Shown here: piece after piece, positions 48,788 to 57,211 of the stretch
How positions within the stretch are numbered: the first letter of the stretch is position 1
How the letters are laid out: each line of letters opens with the position of its first letter
Source: Candidatus Nanopelagicales bacterium
GTDB taxonomy: Bacteria > Actinomycetota > Actinomycetes > S36-B12
Reading direction: 5' to 3'
Assembly (NCBI GenBank): GCA_018402235.1
Contig: JAGYJJ010000004.1
Location: forward strand, 517,256 to 581,255
Length of the DNA: 64,000 bases
Translations under genes and position numbers: made by a program
The notes under the pieces: model-generated
What the model was told of the DNA's origin: nothing
What the model saw: the letters and a program-made list of their open reading frames with translations, nothing else
Database searches by the model: none

Positions 48788-49189
48788 ATGCCGGCCATGA
48801 ACGCTGGTGTACACAATCGAGTGCGGGTGGAATTTCCGGCCGACACCATCAACATGGCCATCGCCCGATCCGTCGCGGCGGCCATCGCAGCGCGCGCAGA
48901 TCTGACCCTCGACCAGGTCGAGGACGTTCGACTCGCCATGGATGAGGCAACCTCGCACCTCATCAAGGTCGCTCAGGCGGACTCACTCATCACCTGTGAC
49001 CTGTGGATCGAAGGCTCCACAGTCCACGCCGCTATGGCCTGCGCTACCGCAGTTGCGACGCCCCCTGATCCCGACCCTTTCGCGTGGACAGTCTTGACAG
49101 CGTTGGTCAACTCCGTGGAAATCGAGGTAAAGGGCTCGCGAATGCACCTTCGGTGGAGCCTGGCCAGTGAACATTCTTTACAGCCCTAA
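48788..49189 (+). CDS. rsbW: Anti-sigma factor, UsfX/RsbW-like histidine-kinase-type ATPase fold
   Basis: 133 aa. HATPase fold of anti-sigma-B/F factors: VEFPADTINMAIARSVAAAI, the N-box-like DVRLAMDEATSHLI, and the C-terminal FAWTVLTALVNSVEIE that aligns with mycobacterial UsfX (FSWHVLTALADDV). The classical G1 box of RsbW is not obvious, as in UsfX. It should bind the SigF encoded 9 bp downstream. No rsbV-type anti-anti-sigma gene is present; heliorhodopsin sits in that position. Start ATG 48788 (GGTGG upstream) or 48797. Confidence 0.88.
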   Translation: MPAMNAGVHNRVRVEFPADTINMAIARSVAAAIAARADLTLDQVEDVRLAMDEATSHLIKVAQADSLITCDLWIEGSTVHAAMACATAVATPPDPDPFAWTVLTALVNSVEIEVKGSRMHLRWSLASEHSLQP

Positions 49190-49198
49190 GTAGCGCAG

Positions 49199-49954
49199 AT
49201 GACTCCGGAAGCAGATCGCCGTGAAGTCGAAGATGCCCTCTTCGCTGTATTGCGGGATCCTGAAACGAGTGAGGGTCGACGCGTGCGCGTCCGCGACGAA
49301 CTCGTGGAAATGCATGTGCCCTTGGTCCGCCACATCGCCCAGCGCTACGCAGATCGAGGCGAACCATTCGACGATGTAGTGCAGGCCGGCAACCTCGGGC
49401 TGATCAACGCAGTGGATCGCTACGATCCAGATCGCGGGGCTGCCTTCTCCTCATTCGCAGTGCCCACGATCATCGGTGCGATCCGGCGACACTTCCGTGA
49501 TGCCACCTGGTCGGTGAAGGTTCCACGGCGGTTGCAGGAACTGCGTGGCCGTATCGACAGCGCCCACGACCAACTTGCCCAGGAACTGGGCAGATCGCCC
49601 ACCGTTGCGGAAATTGCCCAGCGCGCAGACCTCGACTCTCACGACGTTCTCGATGCACTCGAGGTCGGCCGAGTACGTCAGATGGCCTCCCTGGACCCAC
49701 CCACGCACGATGGGCCCACGATCGCTGATCACCTTGGTGCTGTGGATGCGTCTTTGACGGATGTGGAAGACAAAGCCACCGTGGAACGACTCTTAGCCTC
49801 ACTGCCTGAGCGAGAGCGTGCCATCGTGGCGATGCGCTTCTTCGATGGGCTCTCGCAATCGCAGATCGCTGACCAAGCAGGCATCTCCCAGATGCACGTC
49901 TCACGGCTCCTGTCGCAATCCTTGACTCGCTTGCGCAGTGAGGTTGTTTCATGA
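49199..49954 (+). CDS. sigF: RNA polymerase sigma factor, SigB/SigF/SigG family
   Basis: 251 aa alternative sigma-70 group 3 factor. Region 2 has LVRHIAQRYADRGEPFDDVVQAG and FSSFAVPTIIGAIRRHFRD; region 3 RRLQELRGRIDSAHDQL; region 4 LPERERAIVAMRFFDGLSQ with the helix-turn-helix QSQIADQAGISQMHVSRLLS. This family directs general stress genes in actinobacteria. Encoded directly after its likely anti-sigma factor. Stop overlaps the next gene by 4 bp. Confidence 0.95.
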   Translation: MTPEADRREVEDALFAVLRDPETSEGRRVRVRDELVEMHVPLVRHIAQRYADRGEPFDDVVQAGNLGLINAVDRYDPDRGAAFSSFAVPTIIGAIRRHFRDATWSVKVPRRLQELRGRIDSAHDQLAQELGRSPTVAEIAQRADLDSHDVLDALEVGRVRQMASLDPPTHDGPTIADHLGAVDASLTDVEDKATVERLLASLPERERAIVAMRFFDGLSQSQIADQAGISQMHVSRLLSQSLTRLRSEVVS

Positions 49955-50562
49955 CGCCCACGCCCTCGGGCGATCTCCTGAGACTGGCTACGTGGTGGCG
50001 CGACCACGGCTTCGGGAACGAACCAAAAGTCGGGTGGATTGTGGATCCCGCCGATAAGAACATGGCGGCCACCCAAGTGAATCAAGCGGTCGATTCGGGC
50101 GCAACGGTGATCGCACTGCTCAGCCACGGCCATGAAGTAGCTGCACGGGCCGTCATCTCTGTTCGCGCGAGCGTCACACCCGTTCACGTTCGAGATCAGC
50201 CATCAAAGATGAGTGATCTGGAGTGGATGACCGACGTTGCTGCGATCCGCGATATTCGTGCAACTGCAGACCCACAGGCCCTCGATCCCGAAATCGACGC
50301 CTGCGCCGCTGCATTGGCCTCAGCCCACAAGCGCTCAACGCCCGTGGTGTTCGACGGGCTGATCGCATATGCCGGCGCAATGGCGACCGGTACGTTCCAT
50401 GACTCTTGGCTACCTGCGTCGTCATCGACCGATCCAGCCATCCAGGTCTGCCTCGATCATTGGCGAGTGCGCCCTGCCGTTGATCTACGGCTGCGAGGAG
50501 ACGATGATCTGGGACTCCGCGCGGTATTCGCGCTCATCGATCTCGTGGTGACCGAGCACTAG
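49951..50562 (+). CDS. CobT-derived protein (nicotinate-nucleotide:DMB phosphoribosyltransferase fold, shortened)
   Basis: 203 aa. The second half resembles the C-terminal part of CobT: STPVVFDGLIAYAGAMATGT, then LDHWRVRPAVDLRLRGDDDLGLRAVFALIDL, aligning with CobT LDGFV...[28 protein letters not shown]. It is little more than half the length of CobT (~350 aa) and many conserved Gly/Glu of the catalytic GEGTGAA loop are changed. So catalytic activity is doubtful. Its ATG overlaps the sigF stop (ATGA), placing it in the heliorhodopsin-rsbW-sigF operon. In other actinobacteria cobT sits near pepA. Confidence 0.65.
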   Translation: MTPTPSGDLLRLATWWRDHGFGNEPKVGWIVDPADKNMAATQVNQAVDSGATVIALLSHGHEVAARAVISVRASVTPVHVRDQPSKMSDLEWMTDVAAIRDIRATADPQALDPEIDACAAALASAHKRSTPVVFDGLIAYAGAMATGTFHDSWLPASSSTDPAIQVCLDHWRVRPAVDLRLRGDDDLGLRAVFALIDLVVTEH

Positions 50563-51644
50563 CGCACCCGCGAAGCCACGAACGGCGGCTTGACCACCGT
50601 GAAGGCCGCACTGCGTCCGCGGATATCCACCAAGACTTCGTCGCCGATCTGAACCTGGGAATCCAGTAGCGCGAGCGCTATCCCCACGCGCTCGGTCGGG
50701 GAGAACGTGCCGCTGGTCACCTCACCTAACTCCCGGCCATCTGCTGCCGTAACCCGCATGTGTGCACGCGGAATTGCCCGCCCGTCGGCCCGCAACCCGC
50801 GTAGGCGCCGCATCGAGCCGACCTCACGCTGAACACTCACAGCAACTTTGCCTGGGAATTCGGGTTTGTCCCAGCCAACCGCCCAACTCAACCCAGCTTC
50901 GATCGGCGAGATCGTGGGCGATATGTCCTGTCCATGCAAGGGATAACCCATTTCCGTTCGCAACGTGTCCCGAGAACTCAATCCCGCGGGCCCACCGCCT
51001 CGTTCCCGCGCTGCGGCGATGATGGCGTCCCATAACGCCCCCAGCGCATCGGCAGGCGCGACGATCTCGAAACCGAGTTCACCGGTATAGCCCGAGCGGC
51101 ACACGAGAACCTGACTCCCTGCGACAGAACTTGTTACAACGGACATGTAATCGTGATCGCTTGACAGATGGACAGCGTCGAGCACTTCCGCAGATCGAGG
51201 GCCCTGAACAGCGATGATGCCAAGTTCCTCGTGCTGGTCCTCGACGTTCACTCCCGCCGGTGCTCGCCGCTGAAGTTCAGCGGCCACTACCGACGCGTTA
51301 GCGGCGTTGGGAACGATAAAGACGTCGTCGTTAGCGAGGCGATAGACGATGAGGTCGTCAACGATGCCGCCGTCGTCATTGCACAACATCGAATACTGCG
51401 CTTGCCCCGAGCCGATCCGATTGATGTCGTTTGTGAGAACCGAATCGACGAACTCGGTGGCGCCCACGCCGCGAATACGCAACTTCCCCATATGGGCCAC
51501 ATCGAAAACCCCAACCGATTCGCGCACCATCGTGTGCTCCGTGACCGTGCCGGTGTACTCGATGGGCATGTCCCATCCCCCGAAGTCGGCCATCTTCGCG
51601 CCGAGTTCTAGATGCCGGGAGTGCAGGGGAGTCTGGCGAGCCAT
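50559..51644 (-). CDS. gcvT: Glycine cleavage system T protein (aminomethyltransferase)
   Basis: Tetrahydrofolate-dependent release of ammonia from the aminomethyl-lipoyl H protein. 361 aa. Landmarks: LELGAKMADFGGWDMPIEY, GVFDVAHMGKLRIRG, CRSGYTGELGFEIV and DTLRTEMGYPLHGQDI. ATG at 51644 has TACGGT 6 nt upstream. 3' end overlaps the CobT-like gene by 4 bp, convergent. GcvP/H are not in the window. Divergent from pepA, 60 bp between starts. Confidence 0.96.
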   Translation of the reverse strand: MARQTPLHSRHLELGAKMADFGGWDMPIEYTGTVTEHTMVRESVGVFDVAHMGKLRIRGVGATEFVDSVLTNDINRIGSGQAQYSMLCNDDGGIVDDLIVYRLANDDVFIVPNAANASVVAAELQRRAPAGVNVEDQHEELGIIAVQGPRSAEVLDAVHLSSDHDYMSVVTSSVAGSQVLVCRSGYTGELGFEIVAPADALGALWDAIIAAARERGGGPAGLSSRDTLRTEMGYPLHGQDISPTISPIEAGLSWAVGWDKPEFPGKVAVSVQREVGSMRRLRGLRADGRAIPRAHMRVTAADGRELGEVTSGTFSPTERVGIALALLDSQVQIGDEVLVDIRGRSAAFTVVKPPFVASRVR

Positions 51645-51650
51645 CTACGG

Positions 51651-51656
51651 ACCGTA
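51651..51656 (-). promoter_or_regulatory. Candidate -10 (TACGGT) of leaderless gcvT transcript
   Basis: TACGGT, spacer CCGTAG (6 nt), ATG at 51644. Confidence 0.55.
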
Positions 51657-51691
51657 TCTAGTCCAGGTGAGCGATGAGTGACCCCGCCACA

Positions 51692-51697
51692 TACCCT
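51692..51697 (+). promoter_or_regulatory. Candidate -10 (TACCCT) of leaderless pepA transcript
   Basis: TACCCT, spacer GTCGCGC (7 nt), ATG at 51705. Divergent partner of the gcvT promoter, 35 bp apart. Confidence 0.5.
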
Positions 51698-51704
51698 GTC
51701 GCGC

Positions 51705-53177
51705 ATGTCCACGCTCACAGTCGCAACGACGAAACCAGCAGCCACGAGTGCCGATGCTTTGCTCGTGCCGATCACGCCCGGTCGCGGAAAGAAGGTAGTT
51801 GTCCACGGTGCCGGGTTCACGGCCGCGCAAAGCGCAAAGATCGCCGAGACCCTGCAGGCCGTCGGAGCCACGGGCAAGGCCGGTGAGACAACCGTCATCC
51901 CAGCACCCACCGGCGTCAAAGCCGGAGTTGTCGTGGGCGTGGGACTTGGGGACCGCGCCAAAGATCGCGGCGGCGAACAGATGCGTCGCGCTTACGGCAA
52001 CGCCATCCGCGCGCTGTCCGGCAAGCGCAAGGTCGCGGTAGTGACGCCAGACGATGAACCGACAACAGTGGCATCGGTTGCCATGGCGACTCGACTTGCT
52101 GCGTATTCATTCGGTGAGTTCAAGTCCGAGCCGGCTAAGCCCGTTGAGACGATCACCCTTGTCCTCACGTCCATCAACCTGCGCTCCACGGTCGAGCGGG
52201 CCGAGACGATCGCCGCGTCGGTCGCATTCGCTCGCGACCTCGTCAACACCCCACCCAACGCGCTCGCCCCAGCTGACCTGGTCGAGGCGGCAAAGCTCGC
52301 GGTGGTCGACCTCCCGGTGAAGGTGAAGATCTGGGACGAGAAGACCCTCGAGGCCGACGGGTGCGGCGGCATCCTGGGTGTTGGTAAAGGATCGAGCCGG
52401 CCTCCGCGACTTGCCCGCATGACCTACAAGCCACGCGGCGCGAAGGCGCATCTGGCACTAGTCGGCAAAGGCATCACGTTCGATACCGGCGGCATTTCGA
52501 TCAAGCCGGCCGCGAACATGGACGAGATGAAGGCCGATATGTCTGGCGCAGCAGCCGTCATCGCTGCTGTGCAGGCGATCGCCGCACTTGAACTTCCCAT
52601 TGCCGTTACCGGCTGGGTACCAGCCGCGGAGAACATGCCCAGCGGAACGGCTCAACGTCCCGGCGATGTCCTGACCACCTATGGGGGCACGACCGTCGAG
52701 GTGCTGAATACCGACGCCGAGGGACGGTTGGTCCTCGCCGATGCCCTCGGCATGGCGGTCGAGGAATCCCCCGACCTGATCGTGGATGTTGCAACGCTCA
52801 CCGGGGCCCAGCGCATCGCTTTGGGGTCGCGCACCGCGGGTGTGATGGCGAACAACGACGATGCCCGCACACAGGTCATCGAGGCAGCAGATGCCGCCGG
52901 CGAGGCCATGTGGCCGATGCCGCTCCCCGAGGATCTGCGCGCTTCCTTGGATTCCCCGACCGCCGACATCGCAAATATCGGGGATCGACTCGGCGGAATG
53001 CTCTCGGCGGGAGTCTTCTTGCAGGAGTTCGTCCCTGAGGGTCAACCGTGGGTTCACATCGATATTGCTGGGCCGGCTTATAACGACAAAGGCGCCTACG
53101 GGTATACCCCCAAAGGCGGCACAGGGTCGACTGTTCGAACATTTGTGGAACTCGCGGAGAACATGTCCCAGGACTGA
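51705..53177 (+). CDS. pepA: Leucyl aminopeptidase (M17)
   Basis: Cytosolic hexameric di-zinc/manganese aminopeptidase. 490 aa. Metal-binding signature VGKGITFDTGGISIKP and NTDAEGRLVLADAL. The N-terminal macro-like domain spans about residues 1-170. The ATG at 51705 is chosen over an in-frame ATG at 51678 because of the -10 position and family alignment. In the conserved gcvT-pepA-lpd-sucB order. Confidence 0.95.
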   Translation: MSTLTVATTKPAATSADALLVPITPGRGKKVVVHGAGFTAAQSAKIAETLQAVGATGKAGETTVIPAPTGVKAGVVVGVGLGDRAKDRGGEQMRRAYGNAIRALSGKRKVAVVTPDDEPTTVASVAMATRLAAYSFGEFKSEPAKPVETITLVLTSINLRSTVERAETIAASVAFARDLVNTPPNALAPADLVEAAKLAVVDLPVKVKIWDEKTLEADGCGGILGVGKGSSRPPRLARMTYKPRGAKAHLALVGKGITFDTGGISIKPAANMDEMKADMSGAAAVIAAVQAIAALELPIAVTGWVPAAENMPSGTAQRPGDVLTTYGGTTVEVLNTDAEGRLVLADALGMAVEESPDLIVDVATLTGAQRIALGSRTAGVMANNDDARTQVIEAADAAGEAMWPMPLPEDLRASLDSPTADIANIGDRLGGMLSAGVFLQEFVPEGQPWVHIDIAGPAYNDKGAYGYTPKGGTGSTVRTFVELAENMSQD

Positions 53178-53241
53178 TGTTCACCGCCGTGGGCGTCGGT
53201 GGAAGGATGGGCATACCGCATCGCGAACAGGAGTGAGCACA

Positions 53242-54612
53242 GTGCCCCAGGCAGACCTCGTCATCCTCGGAGGGGGCAGTGGCAGCTATGCCTGCGCCCT
53301 CCGAGCCGCAGAGCTCGGCAAGTCCGTCATCCTTATTGACGCAGACAAACTCGGGGGCACGTGCTTGCATCGGGGGTGCATCCCCACGAAAGCCCTTCTG
53401 CATGCAGCTGAGGTGGCCGATTCGACCCGCGAATCCGAAGCCTTCGGCGTGAATGCCACTTTCGAAGGAATCGACATGCCCCAGGTGAACAAGTACCGCG
53501 ACGGCGTGGTCGGTCGCCTTTACAAGGGACTGCAGGGCCTGATCAAGTCTCGCGGCGTCACCCTCGTCGAGGGCTACGGACGCATGATCGGACCCAAGAC
53601 CATCGAGGTGAATGGCGAGCAGTACACCGGCGAGAACCTGGTCCTGGCAACCGGCTCGTACGCCAAGACGATCCCCGGCCTGGAGATCAGCGGTTGCATC
53701 ATGACATCAGACCAAGCACTGACCCTCGACTACGTCCCCGCGAAAGTGATCGTCCTCGGCGGCGGTGTGATTGGGGTGGAGTTCGCCAGCGTGTGGAAGT
53801 CATTCGGCTCTGAAGTCACCATCATCGAGGGCCTACCACACCTTGTTCCCAACGAGGACGAGGCTTGTTCCAAGGCACTTGAACGCGCGTTCAAGAAGCG
53901 CGGTATCGACTTCTCGCTTGGTGTTCGATTCGCCTCTGCTACCCAGAGCGACTCCGGCGTGCAGGTCACGCTCGAAGACGGCAAGACCTACGACGCCGAC
54001 CTACTCCTCGTGGCCGTCGGCCGCGGACCCAAAACCGACGGCATGGGCTACGAGGAGCAAGGCGTCGCAATGGATCGCGGCTGGGTGCTGGTGGATGAGC
54101 GCCTGCACACGAACCTGCCAGGGGTATACGCCGTGGGCGACATCACGCCCGGTTTGCAATTGGCACACCGTGGCTTCCAACACGGAATATTCGTCGCGGA
54201 GGAAATCGGTGGGCTCGACCCGATGCCAATCCCCGATGTCAACATCCCGCGCGTGACCTACTGCGAGCCCGAGGTGGCCAGCGTTGGTCTCACCGAAGCC
54301 GAAGCTATCGAGCAACATGGCAAGGACGCAATCACGTCCTACGAGTACAACCTCGGGGGTAATGGCAAGAGCCAAATCCTCGCGACCGCCGGCTTCATCA
54401 AGTTGGTGCAACTCACCGACGGACCAGTCATCGGTGTGCACATGGTCGGTTCCCGTATGGGTGAGCAAATAGGCGAGGCCCAATTGATCGTGAATTGGGA
54501 AGCGCACCCCTCCGACGTCGCGACCCTCCTTCATGCGCACCCAACCCAAAACGAAGCCATGGGAGAGGCGCATCTCGCCCTGGCCGGTAAGCCCCTGCAC
54601 GCCCACTCCTGA
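53242..54612 (+). CDS. lpd: Dihydrolipoyl dehydrogenase (E3)
   Basis: FAD enzyme reoxidising dihydrolipoyl groups of 2-oxoacid dehydrogenases and the glycine cleavage system. 456 aa. FAD motif LVILGGGSGSYACALRAAELG; redox-active pair in GGTCLHRGCIPTK; NAD motif VIVLGGGVIGVEFASVW; active-site His-Glu in HAHPTQNEAMGEAH. GTG at 53242 chosen because AGGAG lies 9 nt upstream; GTG 53233 overlaps that site. 30 bp before sucB. Confidence 0.96.
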   Translation: MPQADLVILGGGSGSYACALRAAELGKSVILIDADKLGGTCLHRGCIPTKALLHAAEVADSTRESEAFGVNATFEGIDMPQVNKYRDGVVGRLYKGLQGLIKSRGVTLVEGYGRMIGPKTIEVNGEQYTGENLVLATGSYAKTIPGLEISGCIMTSDQALTLDYVPAKVIVLGGGVIGVEFASVWKSFGSEVTIIEGLPHLVPNEDEACSKALERAFKKRGIDFSLGVRFASATQSDSGVQVTLEDGKTYDADLLLVAVGRGPKTDGMGYEEQGVAMDRGWVLVDERLHTNLPGVYAVGDITPGLQLAHRGFQHGIFVAEEIGGLDPMPIPDVNIPRVTYCEPEVASVGLTEAEAIEQHGKDAITSYEYNLGGNGKSQILATAGFIKLVQLTDGPVIGVHMVGSRMGEQIGEAQLIVNWEAHPSDVATLLHAHPTQNEAMGEAHLALAGKPLHAHS

Positions 54613-54642
54613 TACCCACACGATCAGCAACAAGGAGCACAC

Positions 54643-56323
54643 ATGTCGGTCACCGTGACCATGCCGCAACTCGGCGAGAGCGTCACCGAGGGCACCATCA
54701 CCCGCTGGCTCAAGGCCGTGGGCGACACCGTTGCCGCCGATGAGCCACTTGTGGAAGTTTCAACCGACAAGGTTGATACCGAGATCCCCGCGCCAGCATC
54801 GGGCGTATTGCTGAGTATCGATGCAGCAGAGGATGCCGTCGTAGAGGTGGGTGGCACCTTGGGAGTTATCGGTGAATCCAACGACGCGGCCCCTGCCCCG
54901 GCTGAGCCCTCGCCGGCCGCACCCGTCGCTGAGCCGCCGGTTGCCGAACCTGAGCCCACCCCGGCGCCGGCCGCACCTGCTGCAGCACCCGCCCCGCCTG
55001 CTGCACCAACCCAATCCCCTTCGAAGGGGGCTGCAGGAGCAGGCACCGAGGTGGTGGTCGTGCTTCCCGCTTTGGGGGAAAGCGTTACCGAAGGCGTGAT
55101 CACGCGTTGGCTCAAGTCGGTCGGCGACACCGTCGCAGAAGATGAGCCGCTAGTGGAGATATCGACGGACAAAGTCGACACCGAGATCCCTGCCCCGGCC
55201 GCTGGAACCTCACGTCTATCGCTGTCGAGGCCGATGGAACGGCGGAAGTAGGCGCTGAGATCGCCAGAATTAGCACCGGTGCACCCGCACCGGCCCCCCA
55301 ACCAACTGCGCCTGCACCAGCTGCGCCTGCACCAGCTGCGCCTGCACCGGAGTCATCCGCAAACACCGGCGCAAACACTGGCCTGGCGCAAACACTGGCT
55401 CCTACGTCACGCCCCTGGTTCGCCGGCTCGCCGCCGAAAACGGCATCGATCTGGCGAGTGTGACCGGTACCGGAGTGGGCGGTCGCATCCGCAAGGCAGA
55501 CGTGCTCACCGCCGTGGCTGCACTCAAGGTGGCAACGCCGAGCGCGCCGGCTGCAACAAGCGCATCCACCCCCGCAACCACCCCGCAACCGGAACCTTCT
55601 GCACTTCGCGGGCGCACCGAAAAGATGAGTCGACTCCGTCGAGTAATCGCTGAGCGGATGGTCGAATCCCTGCAGACTTCCGCACAACTCACCACGGTGG
55701 TCGAAGTGGATGTCACACGCATCAACGCGCTTCGCCAACGCGTGAAGGGGGATTTCGAAGCTCGTGAGGGCGTGAAACTGACCTACCTGCCGTTCTTCTG
55801 CAAAGCAGCAGTGGAGGCGCTCAAGGTCTATCCGCAGGTCAACGCCTCGATCGATATGCAAGCCGGCACAGTGACCTACCACGAGTCAGAGAACCTCGGT
55901 ATCGCCGTGGACACCGATCGCGGACTACTGGTTCCCGTCATCCGCGATGCCGGTGATCTCAACATCGCAGGTATCGCGCGCCGTATCGCTGACCTTGCAG
56001 AGCGCACCCGCACCAACAAAGTCGCACCGGACGAGTTGTCCGGCGGCACCTTCACCGTCACTAACACCGGTAGCAGAGGTGCCCTCTTCGATACTCCGAT
56101 CATCAACATGCCTCAGGTGGCGATCTTGGGTACCGGATCTGTCGTGAAGCGGCCTGTCGTCATCACCGATCAGGGGCAAGACGTCATCGCAATTCGGTCG
56201 ATGGTCTTCTTGGCTTTGTCCTACGACCACCGCATCGTCGACGGCGCCGACGCCGCTCGATTCTTGGGGGCGATCAAGGCTCGACTCGAAGCAGGTGCCT
56301 TCGAAGCCGAACTCGGCGTCTAG
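54643..56323 (+). CDS. sucB: Dihydrolipoamide acyltransferase (E2, SucB/DlaT type), two frame disruptions
   Basis: Two N-terminal lipoyl domains ([15 protein letters not shown] at ~42 and an almost identical copy at ~170; lipoyl Lys in both), Ala/Pro linkers, E3-binding domain ([19 protein letters not shown]), and catalytic domain with His in [15 protein letters not shown]. The first frame (54643-55251) breaks at 55208-55209, where one missing C would restore [17 protein letters not shown] second break is a 17-bp duplication at 55368-55399; deleting one copy restores [11 protein letters not shown]. From 55400 to 56323 the frame is intact. In mycobacteria this protein serves both PDH and KDH. 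Lesion 1 looks like sequence error; lesion 2 may be real or a mis-assembly. Confidence 0.88.
55368..55399 (+). repeat. 17-bp tandem duplication in sucB linker
   Basis: GGCGCAAACACTGGC at 55368-55382 and again at 55385-55399, separated by CT. Period 17 bp, not a multiple of three, so it shifts the frame of sucB. Immediately upstream is a 15-bp in-frame Ala/Pro repeat (CACCAGCTGCGCCTG, three copies from about 55315). Confidence 0.9.
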
Positions 56324-56347
56324 CCACCAACACTCGAAACGCACGTC

Positions 56348-56860
56348 ATGCTCACTAGCGCCTTGCTGTTCGCCGGATCGATGGTGGGCATCATCCTGGT
56401 CGCTCGCTTCGCCCTGTACGAGCCGGCACAAAAGCTTGCGCGTGCCGCTAACTTGTCGCGGTCAGCAACCGGCCAGATGCTCGGCTACCTGACCAGTGCG
56501 CCGGAACTCGTAGCGACAGTGTTCGTCGCAGCTACCGGTCTGTTCGCGGTAGTCAGTTACAACATCCTCGGAAGTAACATCGTTAACGTTCTGTTGGCTG
56601 CCGCGGCGGCTTTGTGGTTTAAGCAGATAAGAAGCCTCGGCGGCAACGAGTACCGCTTCGAACAGATCATCGTGATCGCCAGCGTCATCATTCCGATCGC
56701 ACTATTGGTGACCGGTCAAGACAGCGCTCTGTGGAGTGGTATCGCCCTTTTCGCCGGTTACATTGCATACCTCGTTGCTATGCGCAAGCGACATCAGGCC
56801 GGCGCTCCCGTTGAAGTTGAGGACGCAGAAAAGAGTGGTCGGACGGCAAGCCTCGGGTGA
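56348..56860 (+). CDS. Ca2+/Na+ (CaCA) exchanger, N-terminal half
   Basis: 170 aa, about five transmembrane helices. Carries the first alpha-repeat with GYLTSAPELVATVFVAATG and NILGSNIVNVLLAAA. CaCA exchangers usually have two such halves in one chain of ~300-350 aa. The second half is encoded immediately downstream in another frame with a GTGA overlap. A G inserted in the GGG before TGA (56855-56857) would fuse both into one protein of ~272 aa. Either a split gene or a frameshift. Confidence 0.8.
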   Translation: MLTSALLFAGSMVGIILVARFALYEPAQKLARAANLSRSATGQMLGYLTSAPELVATVFVAATGLFAVVSYNILGSNIVNVLLAAAAALWFKQIRSLGGNEYRFEQIIVIASVIIPIALLVTGQDSALWSGIALFAGYIAYLVAMRKRHQAGAPVEVEDAEKSGRTASLG

Positions 56861-57162
56861 TTGTTCAGGTCGCGATCTTGGCAGCGGGCCTGGTCGCGTT
56901 GTATTTGCTCGGCGACGTTCTCGGAGATTCGATCTACGAACTCGGGGTGGCATTTGCGGTCCCCGTTGTAGTCCTGGGCGCCCTGACCGCCATTGCCACC
57001 AGCCTTCCCGAGCTCACCACCTTCTTCGCCTCCTACGCTGCGCACAAACGTGCTGGAACAGACGGTAACGCCGAAGTGATGCACAACATGATGGCCAGCA
57101 ACGTTGTGAATTTGTTCCTCGTCCAGGCGATCGGTGTAGGAATCTTCCAAACCGTCGCCTAA
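56857..57162 (+). CDS. Ca2+/Na+ (CaCA) exchanger, C-terminal half
   Basis: 101 aa, about three transmembrane helices. Carries the second alpha-repeat: TAIATSLPELTTFFASYAA and MMASNVVNLFLVQAIG. Starts at a GTG that overlaps the stop of the first half by 4 bp. Alone it could not transport; with the first half it makes a complete, short exchanger. Confidence 0.78.
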   Translation: MIVQVAILAAGLVALYLLGDVLGDSIYELGVAFAVPVVVLGALTAIATSLPELTTFFASYAAHKRAGTDGNAEVMHNMMASNVVNLFLVQAIGVGIFQTVA

Positions 57163-57211
57163 CTCACAGCAATGACGGGCCCCTGCACGCCGAAAGGCCT
57201 AACTCGACCCC

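Noticed and set aside
54643-55251. Free-standing double lipoyl-domain protein
   Set aside because: The sequence continues as a normal E2 in another frame after one missing base, so it is the N-terminal part of sucB.
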